Below, piece by piece: positions 9,310 through 18,896 of a DNA stretch of 64,000 nt. The first letter of the stretch is position 1, and each line of letters opens with the position of its first letter. The notes below the pieces were generated by a model. The model saw only the letters and a list, made by a program, of their open reading frames with translations. It had not been told where the DNA came from and made no database searches. Source of the DNA: Clostridiales bacterium Firm_14. Its GTDB lineage: Bacteria; Bacillota; Clostridia; Saccharofermentanales; Saccharofermentanaceae. Made by a program: the position numbers and the translations under genes. The stretch is taken from contig LVAT01000016.1 in assembly GCA_001604135.1 (NCBI GenBank), positions 1-64,000 on the forward strand, read 5' to 3'.

Positions 9310-11682
9310 TTATTTTCTCTCGTCCAATACCTTCTGGACCCTGTCCTGGACGATCTTTATTACATCATCGAGGCTCTTCTGGCCGGTAAAATATGCCGGC
9401 ATCTCCTCGATCAGGATGAGATTAATGGCCTGATCCTCCGTATGCATCCCGGAGCAGCTGAGGATAATGGATTCCAGCGTCTCGATGTTCTTCTCTGAGA
9501 ACTTGATCCTGTTCGGAAGAGCTTCTCCCGTCATTCTGTTATATCCGAACATCATATCCCCTTCAGGACCATTGTAAAATTCCACTGCAGCTTTTCCGCC
9601 CTTACGCAAAGCCTCACGGTTAAGAACGAAGTGCTCCTCCATAGCGAGGTTTTCCTGGATCTCGTCTGATAATATGATCTTTATGAATTCGATGCATGCA
9701 TCCACGTCAGATGCCTGGGCCGATACGCCTACTGAAGTATAAGCCTCGATCAGGGGGCCTCTGCCGTCAGAAGACGGAATGCCCAGAAGTGTAATGTCTC
9801 CTTTAATATCGTCAAGTTCATAGAAATATCCGCTCATTGCGTAACAGCTTGTAAATGATGCGACATTATTCATTACAGGGCTTTCTTCGCTGCTCCATGA
9901 GGGAGCTTTTTCCGGAACATTATCTTTTACATAGTCAGCAAGGACTATAAAATCATTACCGGAAAAATCCGCTTTGCCTTCTGTTATGAATTTATCGCTC
10001 ATGCAGCTGAACAGCTTTGCAAAATAATGCGCCTGCCCTGACGTGATCAGTTCTTTGCCGTTAAGCACACTGCTTATAAACTTACCGTACTCTTCAGTCG
10101 TAAATCCGATACCGGATTTGCCTGCATACTTCTTATCCGTGAAAATGCCCTCAACGGTATAGCATATGGGCATCTGAAAGAGTTTGCCGTTCTTTTTCGA
10201 TGATTCCAGAAGATTCGTGAAATACTTCTCTTTATCAAGATCATTGAAGTAAGGTGACAGATCAACAAGATAGCTGTCATCGTTAAGCTGGCCAAAAGGA
10301 CTTGTATTCATAAGGATATCCGGACCTTCGCCGTTCATGATATCCATTGCGAGCTGATTGCTCATCTTGGCGCTCAGGCCCAGAGTGATGTTCTCATACT
10401 CGTCTTCGCTGTCCACATTACGGAAGTCGGCAGTATTATAATCTGAAGTGTACTTGTTCGTTACTTCAATGAAATAGCTTCCGTTTGTCTCATTGAACTT
10501 CAGTATTGCTTCATTTATGTTCTCATCCACTTCTCCGTACGGAGCATAGAGATCCAATATGGTCTTTCCGGCATGGGGGTTCTTTGCTGCCTTGGAAAGC
10601 TTAACAATATAGAATTCCGCAGCGTGCTTGTTAGCATCGTATCTTGGCCCGTAATTCTTCTGTCCGCAAAGAACATAGGTGCCGTCCTTGCATTCGGTTA
10701 CTTCAAGAGAAGAAAGAAGCGACCTGTTCAGACCGCAGCGGCCGTAATCAAGTACCATCTCCGTGGCCTTCTTTGCCATGTCGATCTTATAGAGTCCTAA
10801 AGCCGTCGAGTAATAGATCTCTCCGTCTATGCACTTCGAATTATATAAGTTATCCGGATTGAGCCATTCGTATTCAGAAGCTTCGGCAGCCCTGGTCTTG
10901 GCATTCTTAAGGTCTAATTCGTAGAACTTGCTGCCCGCGTTCGTCATAGCTGTGATCAGGGCCGTTGTCTCATTCAAAGGCAGTATAAGCGGAACATCAT
11001 AGATATCTGATCCATGCTCTTTAAGCTCGGCTTTCTTCATGTCACCGTCCGCTGAATAGATTGCCAGAACAAATGATGACCCTGAGTCGTCCCAGATGTT
11101 TATGGTATCCACTTTATAGTCACCGGCCTTAAAGGTTTTTTGAACCGGTGTTCCTTCATCGTTTGAAAAGCTTCTTGTATCCGTTATCTTCCCGCTTGCG
11201 ATATCCAGGTCTTTCTCAAAAGTCTTAGCCGTATAAGTGGACATATCATAACCGCTGACCTTGAGCGTCAGTTTCCCGTCTTTAAGTTCCGCGCCTGTAA
11301 TGTCGTCCATGGCGGAGATCTCGCCGTTTAAGTTGATCGTCCTGACTGTCGTGTTGTTCTTCCTGTCTACCAACGATACGGCCGCAATGACATAGGGATT
11401 GGCTTCCTCAGCCGTAGTAACCGTATCAGGCATTCTGTATCTGCCCTTGGTTACGACCACCATGTTCTCGTCGTCAGTGCCGGCGATCCATGAGTAGCTT
11501 TGATCAACATTCTTATTTGTATCAATTCCCAGAGTGATCTTATAAAGGTTGGAATCATACCAGTCCGAATCCGCCCTGATCTTTCCGCCTTTTCCTTTGC
11601 CTTTCACGTTGCACGCCGCGAAAGAAGCGGCCATGCCAAAAACCAGCACCGCCGATACAGCCTTTAACAATGCTTTTTTCAT
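9310..11682 (-). CDS. Propeller/solute-binding-like lipoprotein, paralog 4
   Basis: A 790-residue lipoprotein with a lipobox (FAACN), the family motif KIRADSDWYDS, a propeller-like N-terminal half and a solute-binding-like C-terminal half. The latter starts at HAGKTILDLYAPYG and contains LAMDIMNGEGPDILMN and EEMPAYFTGQKSLDDVIKIV. GGGGGAA precedes the ATG. It is the promoter-proximal member of the four, and its 5' region (11683-11821) is the only sizeable gap upstream. The C-terminal half resembles family 1 extracellular binding proteins for sugars or oligosaccharides. That assignment is an inference from overall pattern, and no ligand-binding residues can be named. Confidence 0.8.
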   Translation of the reverse strand: MKKALLKAVSAVLVFGMAASFAACNVKGKGKGGKIRADSDWYDSNLYKITLGIDTNKNVDQSYSWIAGTDDENMVVVTKGRYRMPDTVTTAEEANPYVIAAVSLVDRKNNTTVRTINLNGEISAMDDITGAELKDGKLTLKVSGYDMSTYTAKTFEKDLDIASGKITDTRSFSNDEGTPVQKTFKAGDYKVDTINIWDDSGSSFVLAIYSADGDMKKAELKEHGSDIYDVPLILPLNETTALITAMTNAGSKFYELDLKNAKTRAAEASEYEWLNPDNLYNSKCIDGEIYYSTALGLYKIDMAKKATEMVLDYGRCGLNRSLLSSLEVTECKDGTYVLCGQKNYGPRYDANKHAAEFYIVKLSKAAKNPHAGKTILDLYAPYGEVDENINEAILKFNETNGSYFIEVTNKYTSDYNTADFRNVDSEDEYENITLGLSAKMSNQLAMDIMNGEGPDILMNTSPFGQLNDDSYLVDLSPYFNDLDKEKYFTNLLESSKKNGKLFQMPICYTVEGIFTDKKYAGKSGIGFTTEEYGKFISSVLNGKELITSGQAHYFAKLFSCMSDKFITEGKADFSGNDFIVLADYVKDNVPEKAPSWSSEESPVMNNVASFTSCYAMSGYFYELDDIKGDITLLGIPSSDGRGPLIEAYTSVGVSAQASDVDACIEFIKIILSDEIQENLAMEEHFVLNREALRKGGKAAVEFYNGPEGDMMFGYNRMTGEALPNRIKFSEKNIETLESIILSCSGMHTEDQAINLILIEEMPAYFTGQKSLDDVIKIVQDRVQKVLDERK

Positions 11683-11821
11683 TACTATTCCCCCTTAGTT
11701 TTCTTAAGCACCCCAATGGTATCGGAATCCCGATTAAGTTGTTATAACTAAACTTCTTAAGGTTTTATTAATTTCCGTAATAGCGAAAAAGCTAAAAAGG
11801 CCGGTATTTCCGGGCAAAAGA

Positions 11822-11851
11822 AAGAGTCCGCACTCTAAAGTGCGGACTCTT
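11822..11851 (-). terminator. Terminator of the str operon
   Basis: A 13-bp perfect stem, AAGAGTCCGCACT with AGTGCGGACTCTT, lies 30 bp after the tuf stop and is followed by a T-rich stretch on the minus strand. Confidence 0.85.
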
Positions 11852-11881
11852 GAATGAACGTTTAGTCAGTTCTTAACCGAA

Positions 11882-13084
11882 TTACTCGATGATTGTAGAA
11901 ACTGTACCAGCGCCTACTGTGTGACCACCCTCACGGATAGCGAACTTAAGACCCTGCTCCATAGCGATAGGAGTGATGAGGTCTGCTTCGATTGTTACGT
12001 GGTCACCAGGCATGCACATGTCTGTTCCCTCAGGAAGCTTGATAACGCCTGTAACGTCTGTTGTTCTGAAGTAGAACTGAGGACGGTAACCTGTTACGAA
12101 AGGCTTATGACGTCCACCCTCTTCCTTTGTAAGAACGTAAACTTGGCCTGTGAACTTTGTGTGAGGAGTTGTTGTGCCGGGCTTAGCGATAACCTGACCT
12201 CTTTCAACTTCCTTACGGTCGATACCACGGAGGAGGCAGCCGATGTTGTCACCAGCCTCAGCCTGATCCATTGACTTACGGAACATTTCTACACCAGTGA
12301 TTGTTGTAGACTTAGGCTCGTCCTGAAGACCAACGATCTCTGCAGGATCACCAACCTTAACTGTACCTCTCTCAAGACGGCCTGTAGCAACTGTACCACG
12401 GCCGGAGATTGTGAATACGTCCTCAACAGGCATAAGGAACGGCTTGTCAACAGGACGCTCAGGTGTAGCGATGTACTCATCAACAGCCTTCATGAGCTCG
12501 ATGATGGATGCATACTCAGGAGCGTTAGGATCTGTAGATGTAGACTCGAGTGCTGCAAGAGCAGAACCACGGATGATAGGTGTATCATCACCAGGGAAAT
12601 CATACTGGTTGAGGAGATCACGGATGTCCATGTCTACGAGCTCAAGAAGCTCTTCGTCGTCAACCTGATCGCACTTGTTCATGTATACAACGATGTAAGG
12701 AACGCCTACCTGACGAGCGAGCAGGATGTGCTCACGTGTCTGGGGCATCGGGCCGTCAGCAGCGGAAACTACGAGGATAGCACCGTCCATCTGAGCTGCA
12801 CCAGTGATCATGTTCTTGATGTAGTCAGCGTGGCCAGGGCAGTCAACGTGTGCATAGTGACGTGTCTCTGTCTCGTACTCAACGTGTGCTGTATTGATCG
12901 TGATACCACGAGCTCTTTCCTCGGGTGCAGAGTCGATATTGCTGTAATCCTTGAACTCAGCGCCACCCTTCATAGCGAGTACCTTTGTGATAGCAGCTGT
13001 AAGAGTTGTCTTACCGTGGTCAACGTGACCAATGGTACCGATGTTTACGTGCGGCTTGCTACGTACGAACTTTTCTCTTGCCAT
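11882..13084 (-). CDS. tuf: Translation elongation factor Tu
   Basis: EF-Tu carries aminoacyl-tRNA to the ribosomal A site in its GTP form. The 400-residue product is standard length. It shows the G1 P-loop [10 protein letters not shown] near residue 18, the RGITI switch I segment, DCPGHADY (G3), NKCD (G4) and the SALAAL-type G5 region, then the two beta-barrel domains ending in [23 protein letters not shown] lies 9 bp upstream of the ATG. It is the last gene of rpsL-rpsG-fusA-tuf. The 160-bp gap to fusA is longer than usual and may hold an internal promoter. Confidence 0.99.
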   Translation of the reverse strand: MAREKFVRSKPHVNIGTIGHVDHGKTTLTAAITKVLAMKGGAEFKDYSNIDSAPEERARGITINTAHVEYETETRHYAHVDCPGHADYIKNMITGAAQMDGAILVVSAADGPMPQTREHILLARQVGVPYIVVYMNKCDQVDDEELLELVDMDIRDLLNQYDFPGDDTPIIRGSALAALESTSTDPNAPEYASIIELMKAVDEYIATPERPVDKPFLMPVEDVFTISGRGTVATGRLERGTVKVGDPAEIVGLQDEPKSTTITGVEMFRKSMDQAEAGDNIGCLLRGIDRKEVERGQVIAKPGTTTPHTKFTGQVYVLTKEEGGRHKPFVTGYRPQFYFRTTDVTGVIKLPEGTDMCMPGDHVTIEADLITPIAMEQGLKFAIREGGHTVGAGTVSTIIE

Positions 13085-13153
13085 TTGTAATTTCCTCCTA
13101 AGAAATTATTATTAAACTTTATTATTTACTCGCCTTGATTTAACGGGAGCGTC

Positions 13154-13216
13154 AAACATCATTTTATAAACTTTCGAACTTTATTTCAAGTAAAAAAGCA
13201 TTATTTATTGATGTTT
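13154..13216. repeat. 8-bp inverted repeat spanning 63 bp in the fusA-tuf gap
   Basis: AAACATCA (13154-13161) and TGATGTTT (13209-13216) are exact inverse copies with a centre-to-centre distance of 55 bp. The same 55-bp distance separates the outer TTGCAA words at 53089-53211. It may be chance or a structured mRNA segment. Confidence 0.35.
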
Positions 13217-13246
13217 CCGCCCTTTGTTATCAGGCGATAAGGAGCC

Positions 13247-15319
13247 TTACTTCTTTAAGATGGACTCCATGATGCTCTTCGGCGTCTCCGCGAAGTGGCT
13301 GATCTGCATTACGAACGTACCACGTCCCTGTGTAGAAGAACGGAGGTCTGTTGCGTAACCGAACATGTTTGCGAGCGGAACCTCAGCATGTACCTGCTGT
13401 GAACCGTTCATAGGCTCGATCTCCTTGATAGCGCCACGGCGTGCATTAAGTCCGCCGATAACGTCGCCCAAGTACTCATCAGGAACCTCGACGTCTACCT
13501 TCATGATAGGCTCGAGGAGGCAAGGATCGCCCTTCTGCATACCTGCCTTGAATCCCATGGATCCTGCGATCTTGAAGGCCATTTCTGAGGAGTCGACATC
13601 GTGGTAAGAACCGTCATAAACGGTAACCTTAACGTCAACAACCGGATAGCCGCCCAAGATACCGGCCTGCATAGCTTCCTGAATACCTGCGTCGATAGGA
13701 GCGATGAACTGCTTCGGGATGCATCCGCCGACTGTAGCGTCAACGAACTCATAACCCTTACCGGGCTCCTGAGGTTCGAGTCTGAGCCAGCAGTCACCGT
13801 ACTGACCGTGACCACCGGACTGACGTACGAACTTACCCTGAGCTTCAACAGTTCTTCTGATCGTCTCTTTGTAGGATACCTGAGGTGCGCCTACGTTAGC
13901 CTCAACCTTGAACTCACGGAACAAACGGTCAACGATGATATCGAGGTGAAGCTCACCCATACCTGCGATGATTGTCTGGCCTGTTTCCTGGTTGGTGTAT
14001 GTACGGAACGTCGGGTCTTCTTCTGCGAGCTTCTGAAGAGCAATGAGCATCTTCTCCTGTGAAGCACGGCTCTTAGGTTCGATAGCAACCTCGATAACCG
14101 GCTCAGGGAACTCCATGGACTCGAGGATGATAGGATGATCCTCGTCGCAGAGTGTGTTACCTGTTGTTGTATCCTTCAGACCGATAGCAGCTGCGATGTC
14201 GCCGGAGAATACTTCTGTGATCTCCTTACGCTCGTTAGCGTGCATCTGAACGATACGTCCGATACGCTCCTTCTTGTTCTTAGATGAGTTAAGAACATAA
14301 GATCCTGCTTCCATGATGCCGGAATAAACTCTGAAGAAGCAGAGCTTACCGACGAACGGGTCAGTAGCGATCTTGAATGCGAGAGCAGAGAAAGGCGCTT
14401 CATCAGATGAAGGTCTCTCCTCCTCTTCCTCGGTCTCAGGGTTAACACCCTTGATTGCGGGAACGTCGAGAGGTGAGGGCATGTAGTCAACGATAGCGTC
14501 GAGCAGCATCTGAACGCCCTTGTTTCTCAAAGAAGTACCGCAGCAAACCGGGATGAGCTTGCATGAGCAGCAAGCCTTACGGAGAGCAGCCTTGAGCTCT
14601 TCATTGGAGATCTCCTCGCCTTCGAGGTACTTCTCTGTGAGCTCGTCGTCGGTCTCGCAGATAAGCTCGACCATCTCTTCTCTCTTAGCCTTAATGAAAT
14701 CGATCATATCAGCAGGAACCTCACGGTCCTCATACTGCATACCGTCTTCTGAAGTGTAAACCTCAGCACGGAGTGTAATAAGATCGATAATGCCCTGGAA
14801 GTTGTCTTCCTTACCGATAGGGTACTGAATAGCAACAGGGACATTCTTAAGTCTGTCACGGATCATCTCGCAAACATGTTCGAAGTTTGCACCGATGATA
14901 TCCATCTTGTTGACGAAAACCATTCTCGGAACACCGTAGTGCTCAGCCTGTCTCCAAACTGTTTCCGTCTGCGGCTCAACGCCGCCTCTTGCAGACATAA
15001 CCGTAACTGCACCATCGAGTACACGGAGTGAACGCTCAACTTCTACTGTGAAGTCAACGTGGCCGGGAGTGTCGATGATGTTGATTCTGTGGCCCTTCCA
15101 GGGAGCTGTTGTAGCTGCGGAGGTAATCGTGATACCTCTCTCCTGCTCCTGAACCATCCAGTCCATGGTAGCAGCACCTTCGTGAACCTCACCCATCTTA
15201 CGGTTAACGCCGGAGTAATAAAGAATTCTCTCGGTAGTTGTTGTCTTACCGGCGTCGATGTGAGCCATAATACCGATGTTTCTGGTCTTCTCAAGCGGGT
15301 ATGCTCTTGTTGTAGCCAT
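13247..15319 (-). CDS. fusA: Translation elongation factor G
   Basis: EF-G is the ribosomal translocase GTPase. The 690-residue product is full length, with a P-loop [15 protein letters not shown] near residue 19, RGITITSAA (switch I), DTPGHVDF (G3), NKMD (G4), and domains II-V ending in the conserved [19 protein letters not shown] segment. The start follows AAAGGA. It sits between rpsG (30 bp upstream) and tuf, the classic str order. An acidic [12 protein letters not shown] insert near residue 300 replaces the usual short linker. Confidence 0.99.
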   Translation of the reverse strand: MATTRAYPLEKTRNIGIMAHIDAGKTTTTERILYYSGVNRKMGEVHEGAATMDWMVQEQERGITITSAATTAPWKGHRINIIDTPGHVDFTVEVERSLRVLDGAVTVMSARGGVEPQTETVWRQAEHYGVPRMVFVNKMDIIGANFEHVCEMIRDRLKNVPVAIQYPIGKEDNFQGIIDLITLRAEVYTSEDGMQYEDREVPADMIDFIKAKREEMVELICETDDELTEKYLEGEEISNEELKAALRKACCSCKLIPVCCGTSLRNKGVQMLLDAIVDYMPSPLDVPAIKGVNPETEEEEERPSSDEAPFSALAFKIATDPFVGKLCFFRVYSGIMEAGSYVLNSSKNKKERIGRIVQMHANERKEITEVFSGDIAAAIGLKDTTTGNTLCDEDHPIILESMEFPEPVIEVAIEPKSRASQEKMLIALQKLAEEDPTFRTYTNQETGQTIIAGMGELHLDIIVDRLFREFKVEANVGAPQVSYKETIRRTVEAQGKFVRQSGGHGQYGDCWLRLEPQEPGKGYEFVDATVGGCIPKQFIAPIDAGIQEAMQAGILGGYPVVDVKVTVYDGSYHDVDSSEMAFKIAGSMGFKAGMQKGDPCLLEPIMKVDVEVPDEYLGDVIGGLNARRGAIKEIEPMNGSQQVHAEVPLANMFGYATDLRSSTQGRGTFVMQISHFAETPKSIMESILKK

Positions 15320-15348
15320 TAGTATTAATGTCCTTTCTTAACCGGTGA

Positions 15349-15819
15349 TTAACGATTGAAATGCGCGAAAGCCTTGTTAGCCTCAGCCATTCTGTGCATC
15401 TCTTCTTTTCTCTTGAATGCTCCGCCTGTCTCGTTTGCTGCATCCATAAGCTCAGCAGCAAGGCGCTCCTTCATTGTGCGCTCAGATCTGTTTCTCGAGT
15501 ACTGAACGATCCAGCGAAGTCCGAGTGTCTGTCTTCTCTCGGGCTTAACATCCATAGGGATCTGATAGTTAGCACCACCAACACGGCGTGCTTTGCACTC
15601 GAGGGTGGGCATTACGTTAGCAAGAGCCTTTCTGAATACTTCGAGGGGCTCTTCATTTGTGCGCTCTTTGATGATATCGAAGGCGCCGTATGTAATTTTT
15701 TGAGCTACGCCCTTCTTGCCGTCTAACATGATGTTGTTGATAAGCTTACTTACTACAACGTCATTGTAGACAGGATCCGGAAGAACCGTTCTCTTTGGGG
15801 TATTGCCTTTTCTTGGCAC
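15349..15819 (-). CDS. rpsG: 30S ribosomal protein S7
   Basis: S7 is a primary assembly protein of the 30S head. The 156-residue product has the usual length and signature ([32 protein letters not shown]-like segment; [11 protein letters not shown]). The start codon is GTG (complement of CAC at 15817-15819), with AGGAGG 8 bp upstream. The 180-bp gap to rpsL is larger than in most Firmicutes and contains hairpins, one of which (15971-15997) directly follows the rpsL stop. Confidence 0.98.
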   Translation of the reverse strand: MPRKGNTPKRTVLPDPVYNDVVVSKLINNIMLDGKKGVAQKITYGAFDIIKERTNEEPLEVFRKALANVMPTLECKARRVGGANYQIPMDVKPERRQTLGLRWIVQYSRNRSERTMKERLAAELMDAANETGGAFKRKEEMHRMAEANKAFAHFNR

Positions 15820-15970
15820 TTTGCTTCCCTCCTAACATGATTATTAAAGTTTTACTGTCTAAAACTTGAAACCATAGGTACTCACGTTTCAGTTGTTCTT
15901 GTGGACCGTGTTAAGCGTCTCAGTCAGGCAATGTCCATATATGAACAATGTACTGATCACTTATGTCCAA

Positions 15971-15997
15971 CCCCTGCGTAGAAAAATCTCACGCGGG
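15971..15997 (-). promoter_or_regulatory. Hairpin in the rpsL-rpsG gap
   Basis: CCCGCGTGAG and CTACGCAGGG can pair around an ATTTTT loop just after the rpsL stop. There is no T-tract behind it, so a processing or mRNA-stability element is more likely than a terminator. Confidence 0.4.
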
Positions 15998-15998
15998 A

Positions 15999-16427
15999 TT
16001 ACTTCTTAACCTTAGCAGCCTTCGGCTTCTTAGCGCCGTACTTAGATCTGCCCTGCTGACGATCAGCAACGCCGGCTGTATCAAGTGTGCCTCTTACGAT
16101 GTGATAACGTACACCAGGGAGGTCCTTAACACGTCCGCCTCTGATAAGTACAACAGAGTGCTCCTGAAGGTTGTGTCCGATTCCCGGAATATAAGCAGTA
16201 ACCTCGTAGCCATTTGTAAGACGGACTCTTGCTACCTTACGAAGAGCTGAATTAGGCTTCTTAGGTGTAGTTGTCTTAACAACTGTGCAAACGCCGCGCT
16301 TTTGAGGCGAATCAAGATTTGTCTGCTTATTTCTGATGGTATTCATCGAGAACTGAAGCGCCGGGGAAGCAGACTTGAATGTCTTGGACTGTCTGCCGGA
16401 CTTAACCAATTGATTGAACGTTGGCAT
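15999..16427 (-). CDS. rpsL: 30S ribosomal protein S12
   Basis: S12 sits at the decoding centre and affects translational accuracy. The true start is [11 protein letters not shown] at 16427. An in-frame ATG 63 bp upstream adds 21 residues that do not belong to the family. The 142-residue product carries [12 protein letters not shown] (the Lys that mutates to streptomycin resistance) and the [11 protein letters not shown] segment. A -35/-10 pair lies 67-95 bp upstream. It is the first gene of the operon. Confidence 0.98.
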   Translation of the reverse strand: MPTFNQLVKSGRQSKTFKSASPALQFSMNTIRNKQTNLDSPQKRGVCTVVKTTTPKKPNSALRKVARVRLTNGYEVTAYIPGIGHNLQEHSVVLIRGGRVKDLPGVRYHIVRGTLDTAGVADRQQGRSKYGAKKPKAAKVKK

Positions 16428-16493
16428 CAATACATCTCCTTTCTTTATTTTTACGCGCAAATATGAGCACAAAGTCCCCTTTGCGAGCAATTA

Positions 16494-16522
16494 AGTATAC
16501 ACCCGCATATTTTGAATGTAAA
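16494..16522 (-). promoter_or_regulatory. Promoter of the str operon
   Basis: On the minus strand TTTACA (complement of 16517-16522) and TATACT (complement of 16494-16499) are spaced by exactly 17 bp, upstream of rpsL. Confidence 0.7.
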
Positions 16523-16631
16523 CTGCCAATTTTTCGGGTTCTGAGGCTTTCTTTGCCGCCCTCTTTTCGAGGGGTTCGAAAATAATACCAAAAAAGCATA
16601 AAAAAATGACTGTTAAACCCAAAATTACTTA

Positions 16632-16660
16632 TTCACTTATTTGGGCAAACCCTATATACT
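16632..16660 (+). promoter_or_regulatory. Candidate promoter of the Na+ decarboxylase operon
   Basis: TTCACT (16632-16637) and TATACT (16655-16660) are 17 bp apart, with the -10 box 40 bp before the oadA ATG. CCCAAA (16618) and TTTGGG (16640) form an inverted repeat overlapping the -35 region, a possible operator. Confidence 0.5.
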
Positions 16661-16699
16661 TACTAAGGTTATTTTTTAATTACAAGGAGTGTGACTTCA

Positions 16700-18085
16700 A
16701 TGAAAGTAAAAATCACAGAAACCGTGCTGCGTGACTCCCAGCAGTCCCTTATCGCAACACGTATGCCGTTCTCCGATTTCGAGGGCATCCTTGAGACTTT
16801 GGACAACGCCGGCTACTACTCACTCGAGTGCTGGGGCGGCGCAACATTCGACTCATGCCTCAGATATCTGGACGAGGATCCGTGGGAGAGACTTAGAAAG
16901 ATCAAGGCAGTCTGCAAGAAGACTCCCCTTCAGATGCTCATCCGCGGTCAGAACATTTTAGGCTACAAGCACTATCCCGATGACGTCGTAAGACTCTTCT
17001 GCCGCAAGGCTGCAGAGAACGGTATGGATATCTTCCGTATCTTCGACGCTCTCAATGATTTCAGAAACATTGAAGTCTGCATTGACGAGGTAAAGAAGTG
17101 CGGCAAGCATGCACAGGGCTGCATCTGCTACACAACTTCACCCGTACATACAATCGAGAAGTACGTTGAAATGTGCAAGGAACTTGAGAGCATGGGCGTT
17201 GACTCCATCGCTATCAAGGACATGGCAGGCATCTGCTCACCTAAGGAAGCTTACGATCTCATCAAGGCTATCAAGGGTGCAAACATCAAAGTACCTCTCT
17301 TCTTCCACACACACCACACAACAGGCATGGGTCCTATGACTCTCCTTAAGGCTGTTGAAGCAGGTGTTGACGGAATCGACTGCGCTATCTCCACAATGGC
17401 AGGCGGCACATCACAGCCCGCTACTGAGACAATGGCTTACACACTTAAGCAGTTCGGCTATGACTCAGGTCTTGATATGGACAAGCTCAAGGAGATCGCT
17501 GATTACTTCGTACCCGTAAGAAAGAAGTTCCTTGACAACGGTACACTCAATCCTACAGTCATGGGCATCAAGGCTGACATCCTCAAGTATCAGGTTCCGG
17601 GCGGAATGCTCTCCAACATGATCGCTAACCTTAAGGATATGCACGCTCTTGATAAGTTCGACGAAGCTCTCGCTGAGATCCCTGCAGTCCGTAAGGACAT
17701 GGGTTATCCCCCGCTCGTTACACCTCTGTCTCAGATGGTCGGTAACCAGGCAGTCCAGAACGTTCTCTTAGGTGAGAGATATAAGAACATCTCCAAGGAG
17801 ATCAAGGCTTATCTCCGCGGCGAATATGGCAGAGCACCGGGCGAAGTCAACCAGGAACTCATCGACAGATGCTGGAAGCCTGAAGAACTCGTTCAGGGCA
17901 GATATGCTGATTCGTTAGAGCCCGCTTTCGAGAAGACAAAGAAGGAACTTGGCGACAAGGCAAGATCCGACGAGGATGTCCTCTCCTACATCGCTTTCCC
18001 TCAGGTTGCAGAGAAGTTCTTCGCAGCTCGTGAAGAGAAAGAATCCAACACAGTTAACTACACCATCGAGAAGAAGGAGGATTAA
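16700..18085 (+). CDS. oadA: Oxaloacetate decarboxylase alpha-type carboxyltransferase subunit
   Basis: This is the cytoplasmic carboxyltransferase of a biotin-dependent Na+-pumping decarboxylase. It removes CO2 from oxaloacetate (or a related acid) and hands it to biotin. The 461-residue protein has the TIM-barrel DSxQSLxATRM start, the KDMAG motif (metal site), HTHHTTGMG (metal-binding His residues) and the C-terminal PYC/OadA domain. It lacks its own biotinyl domain, which is encoded separately downstream. The ATG at 16700, 10 bp after AAGGAG, is preferred over a GTG at 16691 that abuts the ribosome site. The operon continues with gamma, biotin carrier and beta subunits. Confidence 0.93.
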   Translation: MKVKITETVLRDSQQSLIATRMPFSDFEGILETLDNAGYYSLECWGGATFDSCLRYLDEDPWERLRKIKAVCKKTPLQMLIRGQNILGYKHYPDDVVRLFCRKAAENGMDIFRIFDALNDFRNIEVCIDEVKKCGKHAQGCICYTTSPVHTIEKYVEMCKELESMGVDSIAIKDMAGICSPKEAYDLIKAIKGANIKVPLFFHTHHTTGMGPMTLLKAVEAGVDGIDCAISTMAGGTSQPATETMAYTLKQFGYDSGLDMDKLKEIADYFVPVRKKFLDNGTLNPTVMGIKADILKYQVPGGMLSNMIANLKDMHALDKFDEALAEIPAVRKDMGYPPLVTPLSQMVGNQAVQNVLLGERYKNISKEIKAYLRGEYGRAPGEVNQELIDRCWKPEELVQGRYADSLEPAFEKTKKELGDKARSDEDVLSYIAFPQVAEKFFAAREEKESNTVNYTIEKKED

Positions 18086-18087
18086 TT

Positions 18088-18471
18088 ATGAATCCTGTTA
18101 TTCAGTTGGCTGTAGCGCTTAGTCCGCGTTTTAAGGTACCGGAGCCTGAGATGTTCATGGACGCCGGCATCGTTATCCTCGTGGTATTCGGTGTTCTCTT
18201 CCTGATGTATGTCCTGATCTCTCTTTCAGGAAAGATCATCCAGGGCATCACAAATCTCGCTGCTAAAGAAGAACCCGCCAAGGCAGCTCCTGCCGCAGCA
18301 GCACCCGCTGCTCCTGCCGCTCCCGAAGAGGTATTCTCTTCCGGATCATTGAAGCTTAAGAACTGTGATGAGAAGACCGCTGCCATGATCATGGCAATCG
18401 TCGCTGATGACTCCGGAATCCCGCTCGAAGAGCTCGTATTCAAGTCAATCAAGTTGGTCGAAAAAGATTAA
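18088..18471 (+). CDS. oadG: Na+ decarboxylase gamma subunit (OadG family)
   Basis: The small membrane subunit of 127 residues anchors the alpha subunit to the beta subunit. One transmembrane helix lies at residues about 25-50 (DAGIVILVVFGVLFLMYVLI), followed by an Ala/Pro/Glu-rich linker and a C-terminal cytoplasmic segment. The start follows AAGGAGG, which overlaps the end of oadA. The mid-length linker and the segment after it are typical for OadG/GcdB-neighbour proteins of Clostridia. Confidence 0.85.
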   Translation: MNPVIQLAVALSPRFKVPEPEMFMDAGIVILVVFGVLFLMYVLISLSGKIIQGITNLAAKEEPAKAAPAAAAPAAPAAPEEVFSSGSLKLKNCDEKTAAMIMAIVADDSGIPLEELVFKSIKLVEKD

Positions 18472-18483
18472 AGGAGAACATCC

Positions 18484-18879
18484 ATGATTTATAACGTAAC
18501 TATCAACGATAAAGTTTATGAGGTAGAAGTCGAGAAAGGCAAGGCCAATCTCATCAAGACAACTGCTGTTGTAGCTGCTGCACCTGCAGCTGCTCCCGCT
18601 CCTGCTGCTGCACCCGCTGCTGCTCCGGCTCCCGCCGCTGCTCCCGCTGTCGCTGCTGCTGCAGGCACAACACCTGTTAACTCACCTATGCCCGGTACGA
18701 TCCTTGACGTTAAGGTTGCTGTCGGTCAGGCAGTTAAGGAAGGCGAACTCGTTTGTATCCTCGAAGCTATGAAGATGGAAAACGAGATCTATGCACCTTG
18801 CTCCGGTTCAGTTGCTCAGGTTCTCGTTTCAAAGGGTGCTACAGTAGATACAGGCACACCTTTGGTAACGATTTCTTGA
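18484..18879 (+). CDS. Biotin carboxyl carrier subunit of the Na+ decarboxylase
   Basis: The 131-residue protein carries carboxybiotin between the alpha and beta subunits. It has a short N-terminal beta domain, a flexible Ala/Pro linker (about residues 36-60) and a biotinyl domain with the EAMKME motif, whose biotinylated Lys is residue 97. AAAGGAG precedes the ATG. A stand-alone carrier like this is common in clostridial methylmalonyl-CoA, glutaconyl-CoA and oxaloacetate decarboxylases, so the final substrate cannot be read from this subunit. Confidence 0.92.
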   Translation: MIYNVTINDKVYEVEVEKGKANLIKTTAVVAAAPAAAPAPAAAPAAAPAPAAAPAVAAAAGTTPVNSPMPGTILDVKVAVGQAVKEGELVCILEAMKMENEIYAPCSGSVAQVLVSKGATVDTGTPLVTIS

Positions 18880-18896
18880 TCAGGGGGTAGCCGGTA

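Noticed and set aside
15320-15348. Extra gene or tRNA in str operon gaps
   Set aside because: The gaps are short or only contain hairpins. No cloverleaf-forming tRNA sequence was recognised anywhere in the window.
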